Below, piece by piece: positions 42,227-51,699 of a stretch of DNA of 64,000 nt. Position numbers and translations under genes: made by a program. How positions within the stretch are numbered: the stretch's first letter is position 1; each line of letters starts with the position of its first letter. The DNA lies in contig NZ_CP107905.1 of NCBI RefSeq assembly GCF_036014015.1, positions 2,976,001 to 3,040,000 on the forward strand. The letters run 5' to 3'. The stretch is from Streptomyces sp. NBC_00457. GTDB taxonomy: Bacteria; Actinomycetota; Actinomycetes; Streptomycetales; Streptomycetaceae. The notes under the pieces are model-generated. The model was not told where the DNA came from, made no database searches, and saw only the letters and a list, made by a program, of their open reading frames with translations.

Positions 42227-45200
42227 GCAGCACGCTGGTCACCCGGTAACTGCCGGACGGAATCCGGTAGTTGGCCACCCCGTCCGCGTACCCCAGGTAC
42301 TTCACCCCGGGCACACGAGCCAGCGGTGTCCGTCCTTCCCGTACCGTGTCCGGATCGGCCGTCGGGACGCGCAGGGTCGCCGTGGTGTTGGGCGGGACCA
42401 CGGAGTGGTGGGTGAACGCCGTCCCCGTGACGCTCCACTCGCTGACGATCTCGCCATACGGGGAGACGTACGAACCCGTCACCCGCGTGACCTTCCCGGT
42501 GGGGTCGATGTGCGGCCGCAGGAAGAAGTGCCGGAAGCCGGGGTGGGCCGGGTCCTTGGCGATGCCGGCCATGTCCTCGTACATCCACTCCGCGATGGCG
42601 CCGTAGGCGTAGTGGTTGAACGAGTTCATCTCGACCGGGCCGAACCCGTCCTCCTCGGAGTAGGAGTTCCAGCGCTCCCAGACGGTGGTGGCGCCGTTTC
42701 TCACCGAGTACAGCCAGGACGGCATGGCGTCCTGGTGGAGCAGTGCGTACGCCAGGTCCGCGCGGCCCGCGGCGGTGAGCACGGGGGCGAGGACGTTGAC
42801 GCCCAGGAAGCCCACGGACAGCGTGTTCTCGGCGTAGTCCACCCGGGCGCTGTCCGGGTGGGCCTGCTTGTACTCCTCCGAGTTGCCGATGTTCTCGGCG
42901 AGCAGGGCCACCAGTTCGCGGCGCTGCGCGTCCGTGTCGTACAGGCCGAGCTTGAGCGCCCACACCAGCGCGGTCTGGGAGTTGTCCTCCGCCGGCGCCG
43001 GTTCGCCCCAGTCCTGCGGCTTGCCGAGGCTGGAGCGGAGCACGAGCCTGCCGGAGGCGTCGGTGGCGAGATACTTCGCGGTGAACGCCTTCTTGATCCG
43101 TGCGTACAGCTCGTCGTAGGCGGAAGCTTCGGCCGTACGGCCGGTGGCGCGGCCCATGTCCGCCAGCAACCGGGTGGAGTACGCGAAGTAGGCGTCGCTC
43201 ATCAGCTGGGCGCTGGTGTTCTGGAACGACAGCCAGTCGCCGAAGATCGCGCCCTGACCGGCGTAAGCGTCACCGGACTTGGCGCGTATCCAGTCGACGT
43301 ACTTGGTCATGGCAGCCCAGCTGCGGTCGATCACCGTGGTGTCGCCGGACATCTGCCAGACGGTCCACGGCACGATGACACCCGCGTCGGCCCAGCCGCT
43401 CGCGGGGGCCGAGAAGGCGTACCGGGAGCCGGGGGCGATGCAGGGGAACTGGGCGCCGTCGAGGCCGTAGGCGGTCTGCGAGGCGATGAGGGTGTCCTGG
43501 AAGTGGCTGAGGAAGTTCACCGCGTCGCCGTTGTAGAGGGCGGTGTTGCAGAACACCTGGGTGTCGCCGGTCCAGCCCTGGCGCTCGTCGCGCTGCGGGC
43601 AGTCGGTGGGGACCCAGAGGTAGTTGCCGCGCTGGCCCCAACGGACGTTGCTGAACAGCTGGTTGACGAGGTCGTTGTCGGTGGTGACGGTGCCGGTGTC
43701 GCGGACGGCGGAGGTGGCGACCCTGCCGGTGACGCCGGAGACGGTGACGGTGGTGCCGGGGGTTGCGACGCGCACCTGGACGTAGCGGAAGCCGTAGAAG
43801 GTGAGCGAGTCCTCGTGGGTCTCGCCGGCCTCGGCGCCCTTCAGGACGTAGGTGCTGGTCGCCTTGGCGGAGCGCAGGTTGGCCAGATAGACCGAGCCCT
43901 CGGGGCCGTCGGCGCCCGCGCTGTCGTCGTTGAGCATCTCGCCGAAACGGAACACGACTTCGGCGCCGGCCGGGCCCTCGAGGGTGTAGCGGGGGACGCC
44001 GACCATGTTCTGGCCCAGGTCGAAGACGGCGGTGTCCCCGGTGCGGAGGGTGACCCGGGCGCGCGCGGCCTCGGCCGGGTCGGTGGTCGAGCGGTCCGGG
44101 TCGACGACGATACGGCCCTTGCCGTTGGGGCTGTCCGACGCGCCGGTGACCTTGTCGTAGACGGTCACCGACTGCGGCCGGCGGTCCCACTGCGGCATCA
44201 GGCGTGCCGTCTCGCCGGGGTAGGCGATCAGCTTCGAGTCGGGGAACTTCGCGGCGAAACCGGGTACGTCGACGTCGGCCCAGGTGCTGTCGTCGAAGCC
44301 GTTCGCCGTCCAGCCGTCCAGTTCCCTGCGGGCGTCGTAGGTCTGCCCGTCGTAGATGTCGTCCGCGCGGTACGGGCCGGTGTCGGTGGCCTTCCAGCCG
44401 GTGCCGGGCGCGGTGACCACCGTCTGGGTCGTGCCGTCGGTGTACCGGATCAGCAGCTTCGCCTTCAGGGCGAGCGGGTTGCCGTCCTTGCTGTAGTACT
44501 TGCTCGCGGGCGCGCCGTCGACCGCTTCGCTGACGCGCGAGTTGTACCAGCCGTTGCCGAGGACCGCGGCGAGCGTGACGCGCCGCTCGCCCGCGAGCAG
44601 CTCGGTCACGTCGTACGTCATGTAGTTGACGCTGGTGTCGTAGTTGGTCCAGCCCGGCGTGAGCAGCTCGTACGTGCGCCCGCCGTCCTGCGGGACGGAG
44701 ACGCGGCGGCCGTTGAGGTGCGCCTCGTAGACGCCGAGGGCCGAGATGTAGAGGCGGGCCTGAGCGACTCGGGCCTTGCGGAGAGCGGTTTCATGGCGGA
44801 GCAGCGGCGCTCCGGCGGTGTTCGGACGCTTGCCCGCCATACTGATCCACTGGGCGCCGTTCCAGCCGGTCACGCCGTCCGTGCTGAGGAGACCGGTTTC
44901 GAAGGCGGCGGTGGGGGCGGAGACCTTGCGGCCGTGCTCGTCCCAGACCCGGACGGTCCAGAAGTAGCGGGTGGAGGGCCGGAGTTCGGGGCCCGCGTAC
45001 CGCACGGCCACGGAGTCCGCCGAGTCGATCCGGCCGCTGTTCCACACGTCCGTGCGGCCGGGCCTGGTCCCGACCAGGATCTGGTACGCCGTCTGGCGCC
45101 GGCCCCGGACCGGCGAGCGCAGCTGCCAGCCGAAGCGGGGGGTGGGTTCGTCCACGCCCAGAGGGTCCGCCCGGTGCTCCACGCTCAGGTGCTCCACGGT

Positions 45201-45368
45201 CAGGGCGGAGACGGAGGTGTCGGCTGAGGCGGGCGGCGCGGCATACGCCGTACCTCCCCCCGTCGTCACCGCCGCCGCGACCGCCGTACCCACGCTCACG
45301 GCGAGCACGGTTCTGCGGGGCACCCCGTTCCGTTCGCTGTCGATTCCGTTGTCCACGCCGTTGTCCAC
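42222..45368 (-). CDS. Secreted alpha-L-rhamnosidase, GH78
   Basis: A 1048-residue exported glycosidase. A twin-arginine signal (VPRRTVLAVSVG, about residues 16-27, cleavage after AYAA) is followed by the GH78 N-terminal beta domains and the (alpha/alpha)6 barrel with DCPQRDERQGWTGD (near 590), whose acidic residues include the general acid, and SFNHYAYGAIAEWMYED near 925. It removes terminal L-rhamnose from plant glycosides or polysaccharides. The GTG 45368 follows GAAGGG. A consensus promoter and a 22-bp palindrome lie upstream, consistent with sugar-responsive repression. Confidence 0.93.
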   Translation of the reverse strand: MDNGVDNGIDSERNGVPRRTVLAVSVGTAVAAAVTTGGGTAYAAPPASADTSVSALTVEHLSVEHRADPLGVDEPTPRFGWQLRSPVRGRRQTAYQILVGTRPGRTDVWNSGRIDSADSVAVRYAGPELRPSTRYFWTVRVWDEHGRKVSAPTAAFETGLLSTDGVTGWNGAQWISMAGKRPNTAGAPLLRHETALRKARVAQARLYISALGVYEAHLNGRRVSVPQDGGRTYELLTPGWTNYDTSVNYMTYDVTELLAGERRVTLAAVLGNGWYNSRVSEAVDGAPASKYYSKDGNPLALKAKLLIRYTDGTTQTVVTAPGTGWKATDTGPYRADDIYDGQTYDARRELDGWTANGFDDSTWADVDVPGFAAKFPDSKLIAYPGETARLMPQWDRRPQSVTVYDKVTGASDSPNGKGRIVVDPDRSTTDPAEAARARVTLRTGDTAVFDLGQNMVGVPRYTLEGPAGAEVVFRFGEMLNDDSAGADGPEGSVYLANLRSAKATSTYVLKGAEAGETHEDSLTFYGFRYVQVRVATPGTTVTVSGVTGRVATSAVRDTGTVTTDNDLVNQLFSNVRWGQRGNYLWVPTDCPQRDERQGWTGDTQVFCNTALYNGDAVNFLSHFQDTLIASQTAYGLDGAQFPCIAPGSRYAFSAPASGWADAGVIVPWTVWQMSGDTTVIDRSWAAMTKYVDWIRAKSGDAYAGQGAIFGDWLSFQNTSAQLMSDAYFAYSTRLLADMGRATGRTAEASAYDELYARIKKAFTAKYLATDASGRLVLRSSLGKPQDWGEPAPAEDNSQTALVWALKLGLYDTDAQRRELVALLAENIGNSEEYKQAHPDSARVDYAENTLSVGFLGVNVLAPVLTAAGRADLAYALLHQDAMPSWLYSVRNGATTVWERWNSYSEEDGFGPVEMNSFNHYAYGAIAEWMYEDMAGIAKDPAHPGFRHFFLRPHIDPTGKVTRVTGSYVSPYGEIVSEWSVTGTAFTHHSVVPPNTTATLRVPTADPDTVREGRTPLARVPGVKYLGYADGVANYRIPSGSYRVTSVLR

Positions 45369-45427
45369 GCCGTCATCCCTTCGGCTTTCGACTCACGGGT
45401 TGTATCGATTCACTGCGATCGGCCGGG

Positions 45428-45515
45428 AACCTAGTGGCGTCTGGGATGGCTGTCCATGGCTTCGACCGAAGAAGCCGCAGCGAAAATTGAACGGCTTTTG
45501 AAACTTTTCAAAAGC
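45428..45515 (-). promoter_or_regulatory. Promoter and 22-bp palindromic operator of the rhamnosidase gene
   Basis: On the minus strand TGGACA (45451-45456) and TAGGTT (45428-45433) are 17 bp apart. About 38 bp further upstream, GCTTTTGAAA (45494-45503) and TTTCAAAAGC (45506-45515) form a perfect 10-bp inverted repeat with a 2-base centre. The AT-rich GAAA...TTTC core is typical of LacI-type operators, though it could also be an activator site given its distance. Confidence 0.6.
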
Positions 45516-45521
45516 GGAATA

Positions 45522-46124
45522 TCAGCCTCTCGGCCGGTCGCCGTAGGGACGCCGTACGCAGGACGCGACGACCACGAAGGGCCACATTGCCTGCATCGCC
45601 GTCACCAGACGCTCGGCGGCCCCGATGGCACCGTCGTCCTGCTGCATCTCGATGAGAAACCAGAGTGCGGCGAGACCCATCAGCGCGCTCGCCGCGAGGG
45701 AGGGCCCCGGCCGCAGGGCCCAGGGTGCGGATGCGCCGCGCACGGCGGCCAGCACCGGCCACACCGCCAGGAGCGTGAAGCCGACCGCGGCGACCGAACC
45801 GTGCCGCAGCGAACCCCCGCTGCTCGGCGGCGGCACCAGCGCCACCACCAACGCCGCGAAACCGCCCCCGCCCAGCGCCACACGCCCGGCGAACGCGGCC
45901 GGCCGCAGACCCCGGGCGGTGAGCAGATGGCAGACGCCCAGCGCGAACAGGGCCGGGGTCATCACCCAGTACCCCGACGCCCCGTAGGCCGCCAACACGC
46001 TGATCGTCTGGGTGGCGGGGTCGTAGGCGGGCCCTTCGAGCAGCGCCGCGACCGACCAGCCGCCGATCAGCACGAGAGGCGCACACGCCGATGAAAGCAG
46101 GGTCCACCACGGCACAAGTCGCAT
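45522..46124 (-). CDS. DUF998-like integral membrane protein
   Basis: A 200-residue protein with about six membrane segments; YDPATQTISVLAAYGASGYWVM (split over about residues 32-53) is the family-like loop, in which an extracytoplasmic segment precedes the second helix. It starts at ATG 46124 (MRLVPWWT). An alternative ATG at 46163 would add 13 residues. The function of DUF998 proteins is unknown. The rhamnosidase operator overlaps the region just beyond its stop codon. Confidence 0.75.
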   Translation of the reverse strand: MRLVPWWTLLSSACAPLVLIGGWSVAALLEGPAYDPATQTISVLAAYGASGYWVMTPALFALGVCHLLTARGLRPAAFAGRVALGGGGFAALVVALVPPPSSGGSLRHGSVAAVGFTLLAVWPVLAAVRGASAPWALRPGPSLAASALMGLAALWFLIEMQQDDGAIGAAERLVTAMQAMWPFVVVASCVRRPYGDRPRG

Positions 46125-46262
46125 CAGAGCACCGTAAAACGCACCATCCTTCCCCTGTCGCATACACGCAGACGACGACGGCGGTCCCCCGCGCCAGGGG
46201 TTGCGTCGGCCGGTCAGGATTCGAGAAGCGCCGGGCATCGAGGCGCGCTTAGCGTGAGTGCC

Positions 46263-46874
46263 ATGACCTCCATCGATTGCGTCACCCTCGAGGTGGCCGA
46301 CCCCACGGCCGCCGAGCGCTTCTACGCCGATGCCTTCGGCCTGGGCAAACAGGTACGTGTGCGGGCCTCGGAGGAGCCGACGTCCGGCTTCCGCGGGTTC
46401 ACGGTGTCCCTCGTGGTCTCCCAGCCGTCGATCGTCAACGGCCTGTTCGGCGCCGCCCTGGCCGCCGGCGCCACCGAGCTGAAGCCCGCCAAGAAGTCGT
46501 TCTGGGGCTACGGCGGTGTCGTACAGGCCCCCGACGGGACGATCTGGCAGCTCGCGAGCTCGTCGAAGAAGGACACCGGCCCGGACAGCCGGCAGATCGA
46601 TGAGATCGTTCTCCTCCTCGGCGTCTCGGACATGGCCGCGACCAAGCGGTTCTACGTCGACCGCGGCTTCAAGGTCGCGAAGAGCTTCGGCAGCAAGTAC
46701 GCCGAGTTCGACGCCTCGTCGAGTCCCGTCAAGCTGTCGCTGTACGGACGTCGCGGCCTGGCCAAGGTCGCCGGAGTCCCGCCGGAGGGCAGCGGGTCCC
46801 ACCGGCTCACGATCGGCGGCGACGCCGGGACGTTCACCGATCCGGACGGGTTCGCGTGGGAGCCGACGGCGTGA
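46263..46874 (+). CDS. VOC (glyoxalase/dioxygenase superfamily) protein
   Basis: A 203-residue protein with two vicinal-oxygen-chelate modules: MTSIDCVTLEVADPTAAERFY begins the first (ERFYADAFGL) and DEIVLLLGVSDMAATKRFY begins the second (about residue 112). The C-terminal FTDPDGFAWEPTA is typical. Metal-ligand positions are only partly conserved. The start ATG 46263 is chosen over GTG 46254. The substrate is unknown; members include lyases, dioxygenases and resistance proteins. Confidence 0.82.
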   Translation: MTSIDCVTLEVADPTAAERFYADAFGLGKQVRVRASEEPTSGFRGFTVSLVVSQPSIVNGLFGAALAAGATELKPAKKSFWGYGGVVQAPDGTIWQLASSSKKDTGPDSRQIDEIVLLLGVSDMAATKRFYVDRGFKVAKSFGSKYAEFDASSSPVKLSLYGRRGLAKVAGVPPEGSGSHRLTIGGDAGTFTDPDGFAWEPTA

Positions 46875-46907
46875 GGTTCCGAGGGGGCTGGAGGCCGACC
46901 CGCTGCC

Positions 46908-48611
46908 CTACTCGCAGATGATCTCGTTGCGCGGCGTGTAGTGGGTGCGGAACGGCTCCCGCTTCACCTCTTCGCCGCCGTCGCGGAAGACCCGCTCCAC
47001 GGTGACGTCGAAGCCCTCCAGCGGAGTCTGCGGCACGCACTCCTTGTCGGTGCTGACCTTCTTCTCCGGCTGCTTCACCTTCGTGCGCGGACCCGTGACC
47101 GACTCGATCTCGTCGTACTTCTTGGTGCCGAGGAAGGTGACGGTCACCGAGGTGTCGGTGGACTCGGCCTGGATGTAGATGGCGTTGCCGGAGTCGTTGG
47201 CGAACCTCAGGTCCAGGCTGCCCCAGGCCACCGTGGCCTCGCGGCCCTCCGGGTAGCGCTCTATGTAGAAGGAGTGGGCGCCGTACTCCACGGGCTCGAC
47301 CCCGGCGAAGAACATCGCGTTGAACATGGTCGTGGCCACCGCGGAGACCCCGCCGCCGGGCGCCTTGGTGAACTGGTCGTCGAGGATCATGACGCCCTCG
47401 ACGAAGCCGTTGGCCTCGGTGCGCTCACCGACGGTCCGGTTGAAGCTCCAGGTCTCGTCCGGCATCACGACGGAGCCGTTGATCAGTTCCACGGCCCGGC
47501 CGATGTTCTTCGTGCGGTACGGCGCCGGTTCGAAGTTGACGGTGAAGGAGGACATCTTCTCCGTCAGCCCCAGCCGCGCGGCGTTCTCGCGGGTCACCTG
47601 CGGCTGCGTCTCCCGCGTGGCCACCTCGCCGGTCCGTGCGGCGCCCGACTTGGTGAGCAGCGGCAGTACGGCCTTGCTCAGCGCCTTGTCGGTGACCTCC
47701 TGGCCGGGGCGGGCGTCCTCGGCCACCGCGACCTTGTCGCCGTCGAGGCGCAGCACGGCGTTCTCGGCCTCGGCAGGCAGGTCGGCGAGGGACCGGGCCA
47801 CCGCGGGGGCGGCGCGCAGGCCCTTGCCGTCCAGCTTCGGGGTCAGGCTGCCGGTCTTGTCAGGCCGCATCGTCAGGTGTGCGCCCAGGACGGACGGGTC
47901 GATCGTGAACCGCTTGTCGCCCGCGGTGAGCGTGACGGGCGCCGACATGGCCGGCCGCGCGAACTCGCGCACCGCCCGCCGCACCTCCTCCGCCGTGACC
48001 TGCGGCTTCGTCTCGCGGGTGGGCAGCGCGGTGGTGGAGCCGGCCTCGCCGCGCAGGAAGGCGGTGCGCAGGGGGTCGACCGCGGCGTCCACCTCCAGCG
48101 CGTGGCCGTTGCGCGGAGCGACCTGCCGGACCTGGCCGTCCGCGAAGGTGACGCCACCGTTCCGGCCCTTTTGGTCGAGGGACTTCGCCAGCTTTCCGAG
48201 GGCGGAGTGGGCCTTGTCCTCGTCGACCCGTACGACGGGCTCGACGGCGCCGCCGGAGCGGAAGAGACCGCCGATCACGCTGAACGGATCGGCGTCACCG
48301 GTGCGCGTCGCCCGGTCGACGGTCTCCTGGATGTCGAAGGTGATTCCGGCCCCCTGCGGATCGACCGTGCCCCTGCGGTCACCGACCGTCACGGCCAGGC
48401 CCTGCGACGCGGCCTCCCCCAGGCGCTCCTTCAGCTTCTGGCTGGCTTCCTCGCGGGTCAGGCCCCCGATGTCCACACCGCGCACCGTCGTACCGGCGTC
48501 GATGTCCCCGCCCGCGAGCAGCAGCCCGGCGAGATACAGGCCACCCACACCGACGGTCAGAGCGCCGCCGGCCAGGGCGAGGGGCGGAACGGTGGGTATT
48601 CGGGGGCGCAT
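46908..48611 (-). CDS. VanW-family protein (YoaR-like)
   Basis: A 567-residue envelope protein. An N-terminal transmembrane anchor (about residues 10-32) precedes two putative peptidoglycan-binding modules (GVDIGGLTREEASQKLKERL near 44 and a second half with TRENAARLGLTEKM near 370), then the VanW domain with NRTVGERTEANGF (near 425) and APGGGVSAVATTMFNAMFFAG. The C-terminus has a short tail, TPLEGFDVTVERVFRDGGEE. ATG 48611 follows AGGAGA. The role is unknown; VanW proteins occur beside vancomycin resistance and cell-wall genes. It is divergent from a Ser/Thr kinase. Confidence 0.87.
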   Translation of the reverse strand: MRPRIPTVPPLALAGGALTVGVGGLYLAGLLLAGGDIDAGTTVRGVDIGGLTREEASQKLKERLGEAASQGLAVTVGDRRGTVDPQGAGITFDIQETVDRATRTGDADPFSVIGGLFRSGGAVEPVVRVDEDKAHSALGKLAKSLDQKGRNGGVTFADGQVRQVAPRNGHALEVDAAVDPLRTAFLRGEAGSTTALPTRETKPQVTAEEVRRAVREFARPAMSAPVTLTAGDKRFTIDPSVLGAHLTMRPDKTGSLTPKLDGKGLRAAPAVARSLADLPAEAENAVLRLDGDKVAVAEDARPGQEVTDKALSKAVLPLLTKSGAARTGEVATRETQPQVTRENAARLGLTEKMSSFTVNFEPAPYRTKNIGRAVELINGSVVMPDETWSFNRTVGERTEANGFVEGVMILDDQFTKAPGGGVSAVATTMFNAMFFAGVEPVEYGAHSFYIERYPEGREATVAWGSLDLRFANDSGNAIYIQAESTDTSVTVTFLGTKKYDEIESVTGPRTKVKQPEKKVSTDKECVPQTPLEGFDVTVERVFRDGGEEVKREPFRTHYTPRNEIICE

Positions 48612-48998
48612 GGGTCTCCTGGACGATGGATGGGGGACGGTGCACCGGAGGACGCGGCACTGCGCACAGGGCAAGCGTCCCAAGGTAGCCACAATCCGAC
48701 CGAAAACGTATATGTCCCACGTCACGCGAGGTTCCGGAGCAGCCGCACCGTGCCGCCGCCACGTGTGGTCTCACGGTCGACCGGCCGTGATGGTTCAATC
48801 CGCGCATACGGAGATCGGGTCGGCCCCAGAGCCTGAGATCGATCCGGCCCGGACGGCACCGGCGGCACGAAGAACAGGCCGTGTCCGAGCCGCCGGTATG
48901 CTGAGGCGGCTGCGGCACCCCCCACCAACACCCGTTCCCACGTGGTGAGTTACGGCCTGCGGCGACCACGACGTCTCACGGCAAGAGGATGACAACAG
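48612..48998. other. Divergent intergenic region between VanW and kinase genes
   Basis: A 387-bp gap without a supported gene. It contains an AT-richer island (ACGTATATGTCC near 48707-48718) that may hold the VanW promoter, and GAGGATGACAACAG before the kinase start. No strong palindrome or RNA structure was recognised. Confidence 0.6.
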
Positions 48999-50273
48999 GT
49001 GCTGATGGCGGGCCGCTACCGGCTGAGCGAGTCGATCGGACGCGGTGGCATGGGGGAGGTCTGGCGGGCGTACGACGAGACCCTCGCCCGGCCGGTGGCC
49101 GTCAAGCTCCTGCTGCCCCAGGACACCGACCCCACCGCCACCTCCCGTTTCCGGCTGGAGGCGCAGACCGCGGCCCGGATCGACCACCCGAACGTGGTCG
49201 GCGTCCTGGATTTCGGCGAGTACGACAACCGGCTCTTCCTGGTGATGGAACTCGTCGAGGGCGCCAGCCTCGCCCAGGCACTGGCCCGGTCCGGCGCGCT
49301 GCCCGCCGACCGCGTGGCCTCGATCGCCGCGCAGGCCGCCGCCGGGCTGGCCGCCGCGCACCGGCAGGGCATCGTCCACCGGGACATCAAGCCCGGCAAC
49401 CTGCTCCTGGACGCCGACGGCACCCTCAAGATCGGCGACTTCGGCATCGCCCGCTTCCTCGACGACCCCGGCGCCGCGCTGACCGCGACCGGGCAGATCG
49501 TCGGCACGAGTCTCTATCTCGCCCCCGAGCGCGCCCTCGGACAGCCGGCGGGCCCGGCCTCCGACGTCTACGCGCTGGGCTGTGTGCTCTACCAACTCCT
49601 CACCGGCCGCCCGCCGTTCCAGGCCGACACCGCCATCGCCATCCTGCACCAGCACCTCGACGCCGCCCCCGTCCCACCGCGCGAACTGGGCATCCCCGGT
49701 CTTCCGCCCGCCTTCGAGAACTACCTCCTCGGCCTGCTCGCCAAGGCCCCGGAGCACCGGCCCACCGCCCAGCAGGCCGCCGAGTGGTTCGCCGCCGGCG
49801 CCTGGCTCGGACGCCCCGAACCGCTCCCCGACGCGACACCGGCCGCCCGGCCGAGGTCACAGCAACTGGGCGAGACCAGCACTCCCACCACGTACGCACT
49901 GCCCTCCGTCGCCGGCAGCGCCGCCCCCCGCCGATCCCGGGCACGCCGTCCGGCACGACCGGCGCCCCTCGCGCGCCGGCCGCGTGTGGCGGCCACGGCA
50001 GCCGCCGCCGTGCTCTTCGTGGCCGCGATGCTCCTCGGCGTGCTGTGGTTCGCCCCCGACAACACCGCGGCGAAGGGCACGGACTCCGAGCCGTCGCCCC
50101 GTACGAGCGCTCCCGCCTCCGTCTCTCCCCTGGCCTCGAGCCCGGCTTCCACCGCCGCCCCGAGCCCGACGGCGGAGCCGGGCGACAGCCGGGAACAGCG
50201 TGACGAGGAGAAGCCGGAGCGGGAGAAGCGACACGACGGGCGTCAGGACGACGAGGGGGACGAGGACGACTGA
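48999..50273 (+). CDS. Membrane-anchored Ser/Thr protein kinase
   Basis: A 424-residue Hanks-type kinase. Glycine loop GRGGMGEVWRA (near residue 14), VAVKLL (catalytic Lys near 36), IVHRDIKPGNLLLD (near 126) and IGDFGIAR (near 148) are all intact. After a basic linker comes one transmembrane segment, AAAAVLFVAAMLLGVLWF (about 335-352), then an outside tail that is Ser/Pro-rich and finally highly charged (EKPEREKRHDGRQDDEGDED). There are no PASTA repeats. GTG 48999 has GAGGATG upstream; ATG 49005 is possible. It probably senses the envelope; the divergent VanW gene is a candidate functional neighbour. Confidence 0.92.
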   Translation: MLMAGRYRLSESIGRGGMGEVWRAYDETLARPVAVKLLLPQDTDPTATSRFRLEAQTAARIDHPNVVGVLDFGEYDNRLFLVMELVEGASLAQALARSGALPADRVASIAAQAAAGLAAAHRQGIVHRDIKPGNLLLDADGTLKIGDFGIARFLDDPGAALTATGQIVGTSLYLAPERALGQPAGPASDVYALGCVLYQLLTGRPPFQADTAIAILHQHLDAAPVPPRELGIPGLPPAFENYLLGLLAKAPEHRPTAQQAAEWFAAGAWLGRPEPLPDATPAARPRSQQLGETSTPTTYALPSVAGSAAPRRSRARRPARPAPLARRPRVAATAAAAVLFVAAMLLGVLWFAPDNTAAKGTDSEPSPRTSAPASVSPLASSPASTAAPSPTAEPGDSREQRDEEKPEREKRHDGRQDDEGDEDD

Positions 50274-50481
50274 CGGCGGCCCGATCGGCGGCACGGGTGG
50301 TACGGCCACGAATGGCTGTCGGCATGTTGCCGACGACGATCGCCGCTGGGCATATTGAGACCCCGCCCTCCCGGGTGATCTCCCCTAAGTTTCTCTTTTG
50401 GTCGCCGCGGATTTGAGTGATGAAGAATCCCTAAGGTGCTCCACGGGGCGATTTTCAGCTCGTGCGGATAAGGAGAAATCC

Positions 50482-51699
50482 ATGCAGAGCGCGCGGTTCA
50501 ATGCTTCCGGCAATGCGGCGGCGAAAGTTTCCTATACGGCCCGCCGCCTTGTCGAGCTGGGCCACGGAAGCACCGGCACACTGGGGTTGAGCAGGCAGGA
50601 CGCCCGTCCACAGGCAGGCGACCTGGTGCTGTGCCGGGTGACCGAAATCGGCCAGCACAAATCCCTCGGGCAAGCACACGGAAAGCGTAATCGACTGTTC
50701 GTCGGCGACACGATAGTGGTCGCCTATGGCGCACGCTACGCCCCCGACCAATTCGAGGCAGAAGTGCCGGGCGACCTCGGCCCCTGTGACCTGGCCGCCG
50801 GAGGCGGCATAGCCGGGCGGGTCGTCTCCTCCCACTCCAGAATGAACCCTCCCACCCGGCTGCAGCCCCTTGGTCTGGTCACCGACGAGCACGGCGCGGT
50901 CATCAACCTCGCCCGCCTGGCCCGACCCGTCGTGCCCGCCCTCGCACCGCGCCCGCGCACCATCGCCGTACTCGGCACCTCGATGAACGCGGGCAAGACG
51001 ACCGTGGCCGCCGCCCTCATACGCGGCCTCAGCCTGGCCGGCCGCCGGGTCGGCGCGGCAAAGGTGACCGGCACCGGTGCGCCCGGAGACCCGACGCTGA
51101 TGGCCGACGCGGGCGCGTCCCGGGTCATCGACTTCACCGACCTGGGATTCCCCACCACCTACCAGCTGCCGATGCCGCAGGTGATCCGCATTCTGCGCAG
51201 CGCGATCACGGATCTGACGAGCCACCAGGCGGATGCCATAGTGCTGGAAGTCGCGGACGGGATCCTGCAACGGGAGACGGCGGCGCTGATGCGGACACCG
51301 GAATTCCGCGCCGACGTGGACGGCATCGTGTTCGCGGCCGGTGACTCGGTCAGCGCGGTGGCGGGGGTGCGGCTGCTGCATGAGGAGGGGCTTCCCGTCA
51401 TGGCCCTGAGCGGGGTACTGACGGCCTCTCCGCTGGCCATGGCCGAAGCGGTGGCCGGCGTGGACATCCCCGTGTTCGAAGCGGCTGCCCTGTCCGACCC
51501 CTCCGTCGCCGTCCAGATCCTCGCGGGCGCCATCGCGGGCGGGAGCCCCGTCAGGGACGAGAGCGGCCAGCCGGAGGACGGCACGCGGCTGACGGACCGC
51601 ACGGACTACGCGGACTACACGGACTGCACCGCACTGTCGCAGGACCACAGTCGGCTGGCGGACCGCAGCGGCCCTCTGACGGCCGAATCAGTGGCTTGA
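50482..51699 (+). CDS. P-loop NTPase, DUF1611/MobB-like
   Basis: A 405-residue protein, ATG 50482 with an excellent AAGGAG. The N-terminal 150 residues are a separate domain (GDLVLCRVTEIGQHKSLG near 46). The NTPase part has AVLGTSMNAGKTTVAAALIRG (split over about residues 170-190), the NAGKT loop seen in DUF1611 and dethiobiotin-synthetase-like proteins, then AKVTGTGAPGDPTLMADAGA and VLEVADGILQRETAAL (Walker B-like). The C-terminal tail has a microrepeat of DYADYTDC type. The next gene begins at an overlapping TTG (TTGA). The function is unknown; coupling to an ABC protein suggests a shared process. Confidence 0.65.
   Translation: MQSARFNASGNAAAKVSYTARRLVELGHGSTGTLGLSRQDARPQAGDLVLCRVTEIGQHKSLGQAHGKRNRLFVGDTIVVAYGARYAPDQFEAEVPGDLGPCDLAAGGGIAGRVVSSHSRMNPPTRLQPLGLVTDEHGAVINLARLARPVVPALAPRPRTIAVLGTSMNAGKTTVAAALIRGLSLAGRRVGAAKVTGTGAPGDPTLMADAGASRVIDFTDLGFPTTYQLPMPQVIRILRSAITDLTSHQADAIVLEVADGILQRETAALMRTPEFRADVDGIVFAAGDSVSAVAGVRLLHEEGLPVMALSGVLTASPLAMAEAVAGVDIPVFEAAALSDPSVAVQILAGAIAGGSPVRDESGQPEDGTRLTDRTDYADYTDCTALSQDHSRLADRSGPLTAESVA

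Noticed and set aside
41994..45227. A 1077-codon plus-strand frame across the rhamnosidase gene
   Set aside because: It starts inside the LysR gene and runs antisense to GH78; it has no recognisable domain despite its length.
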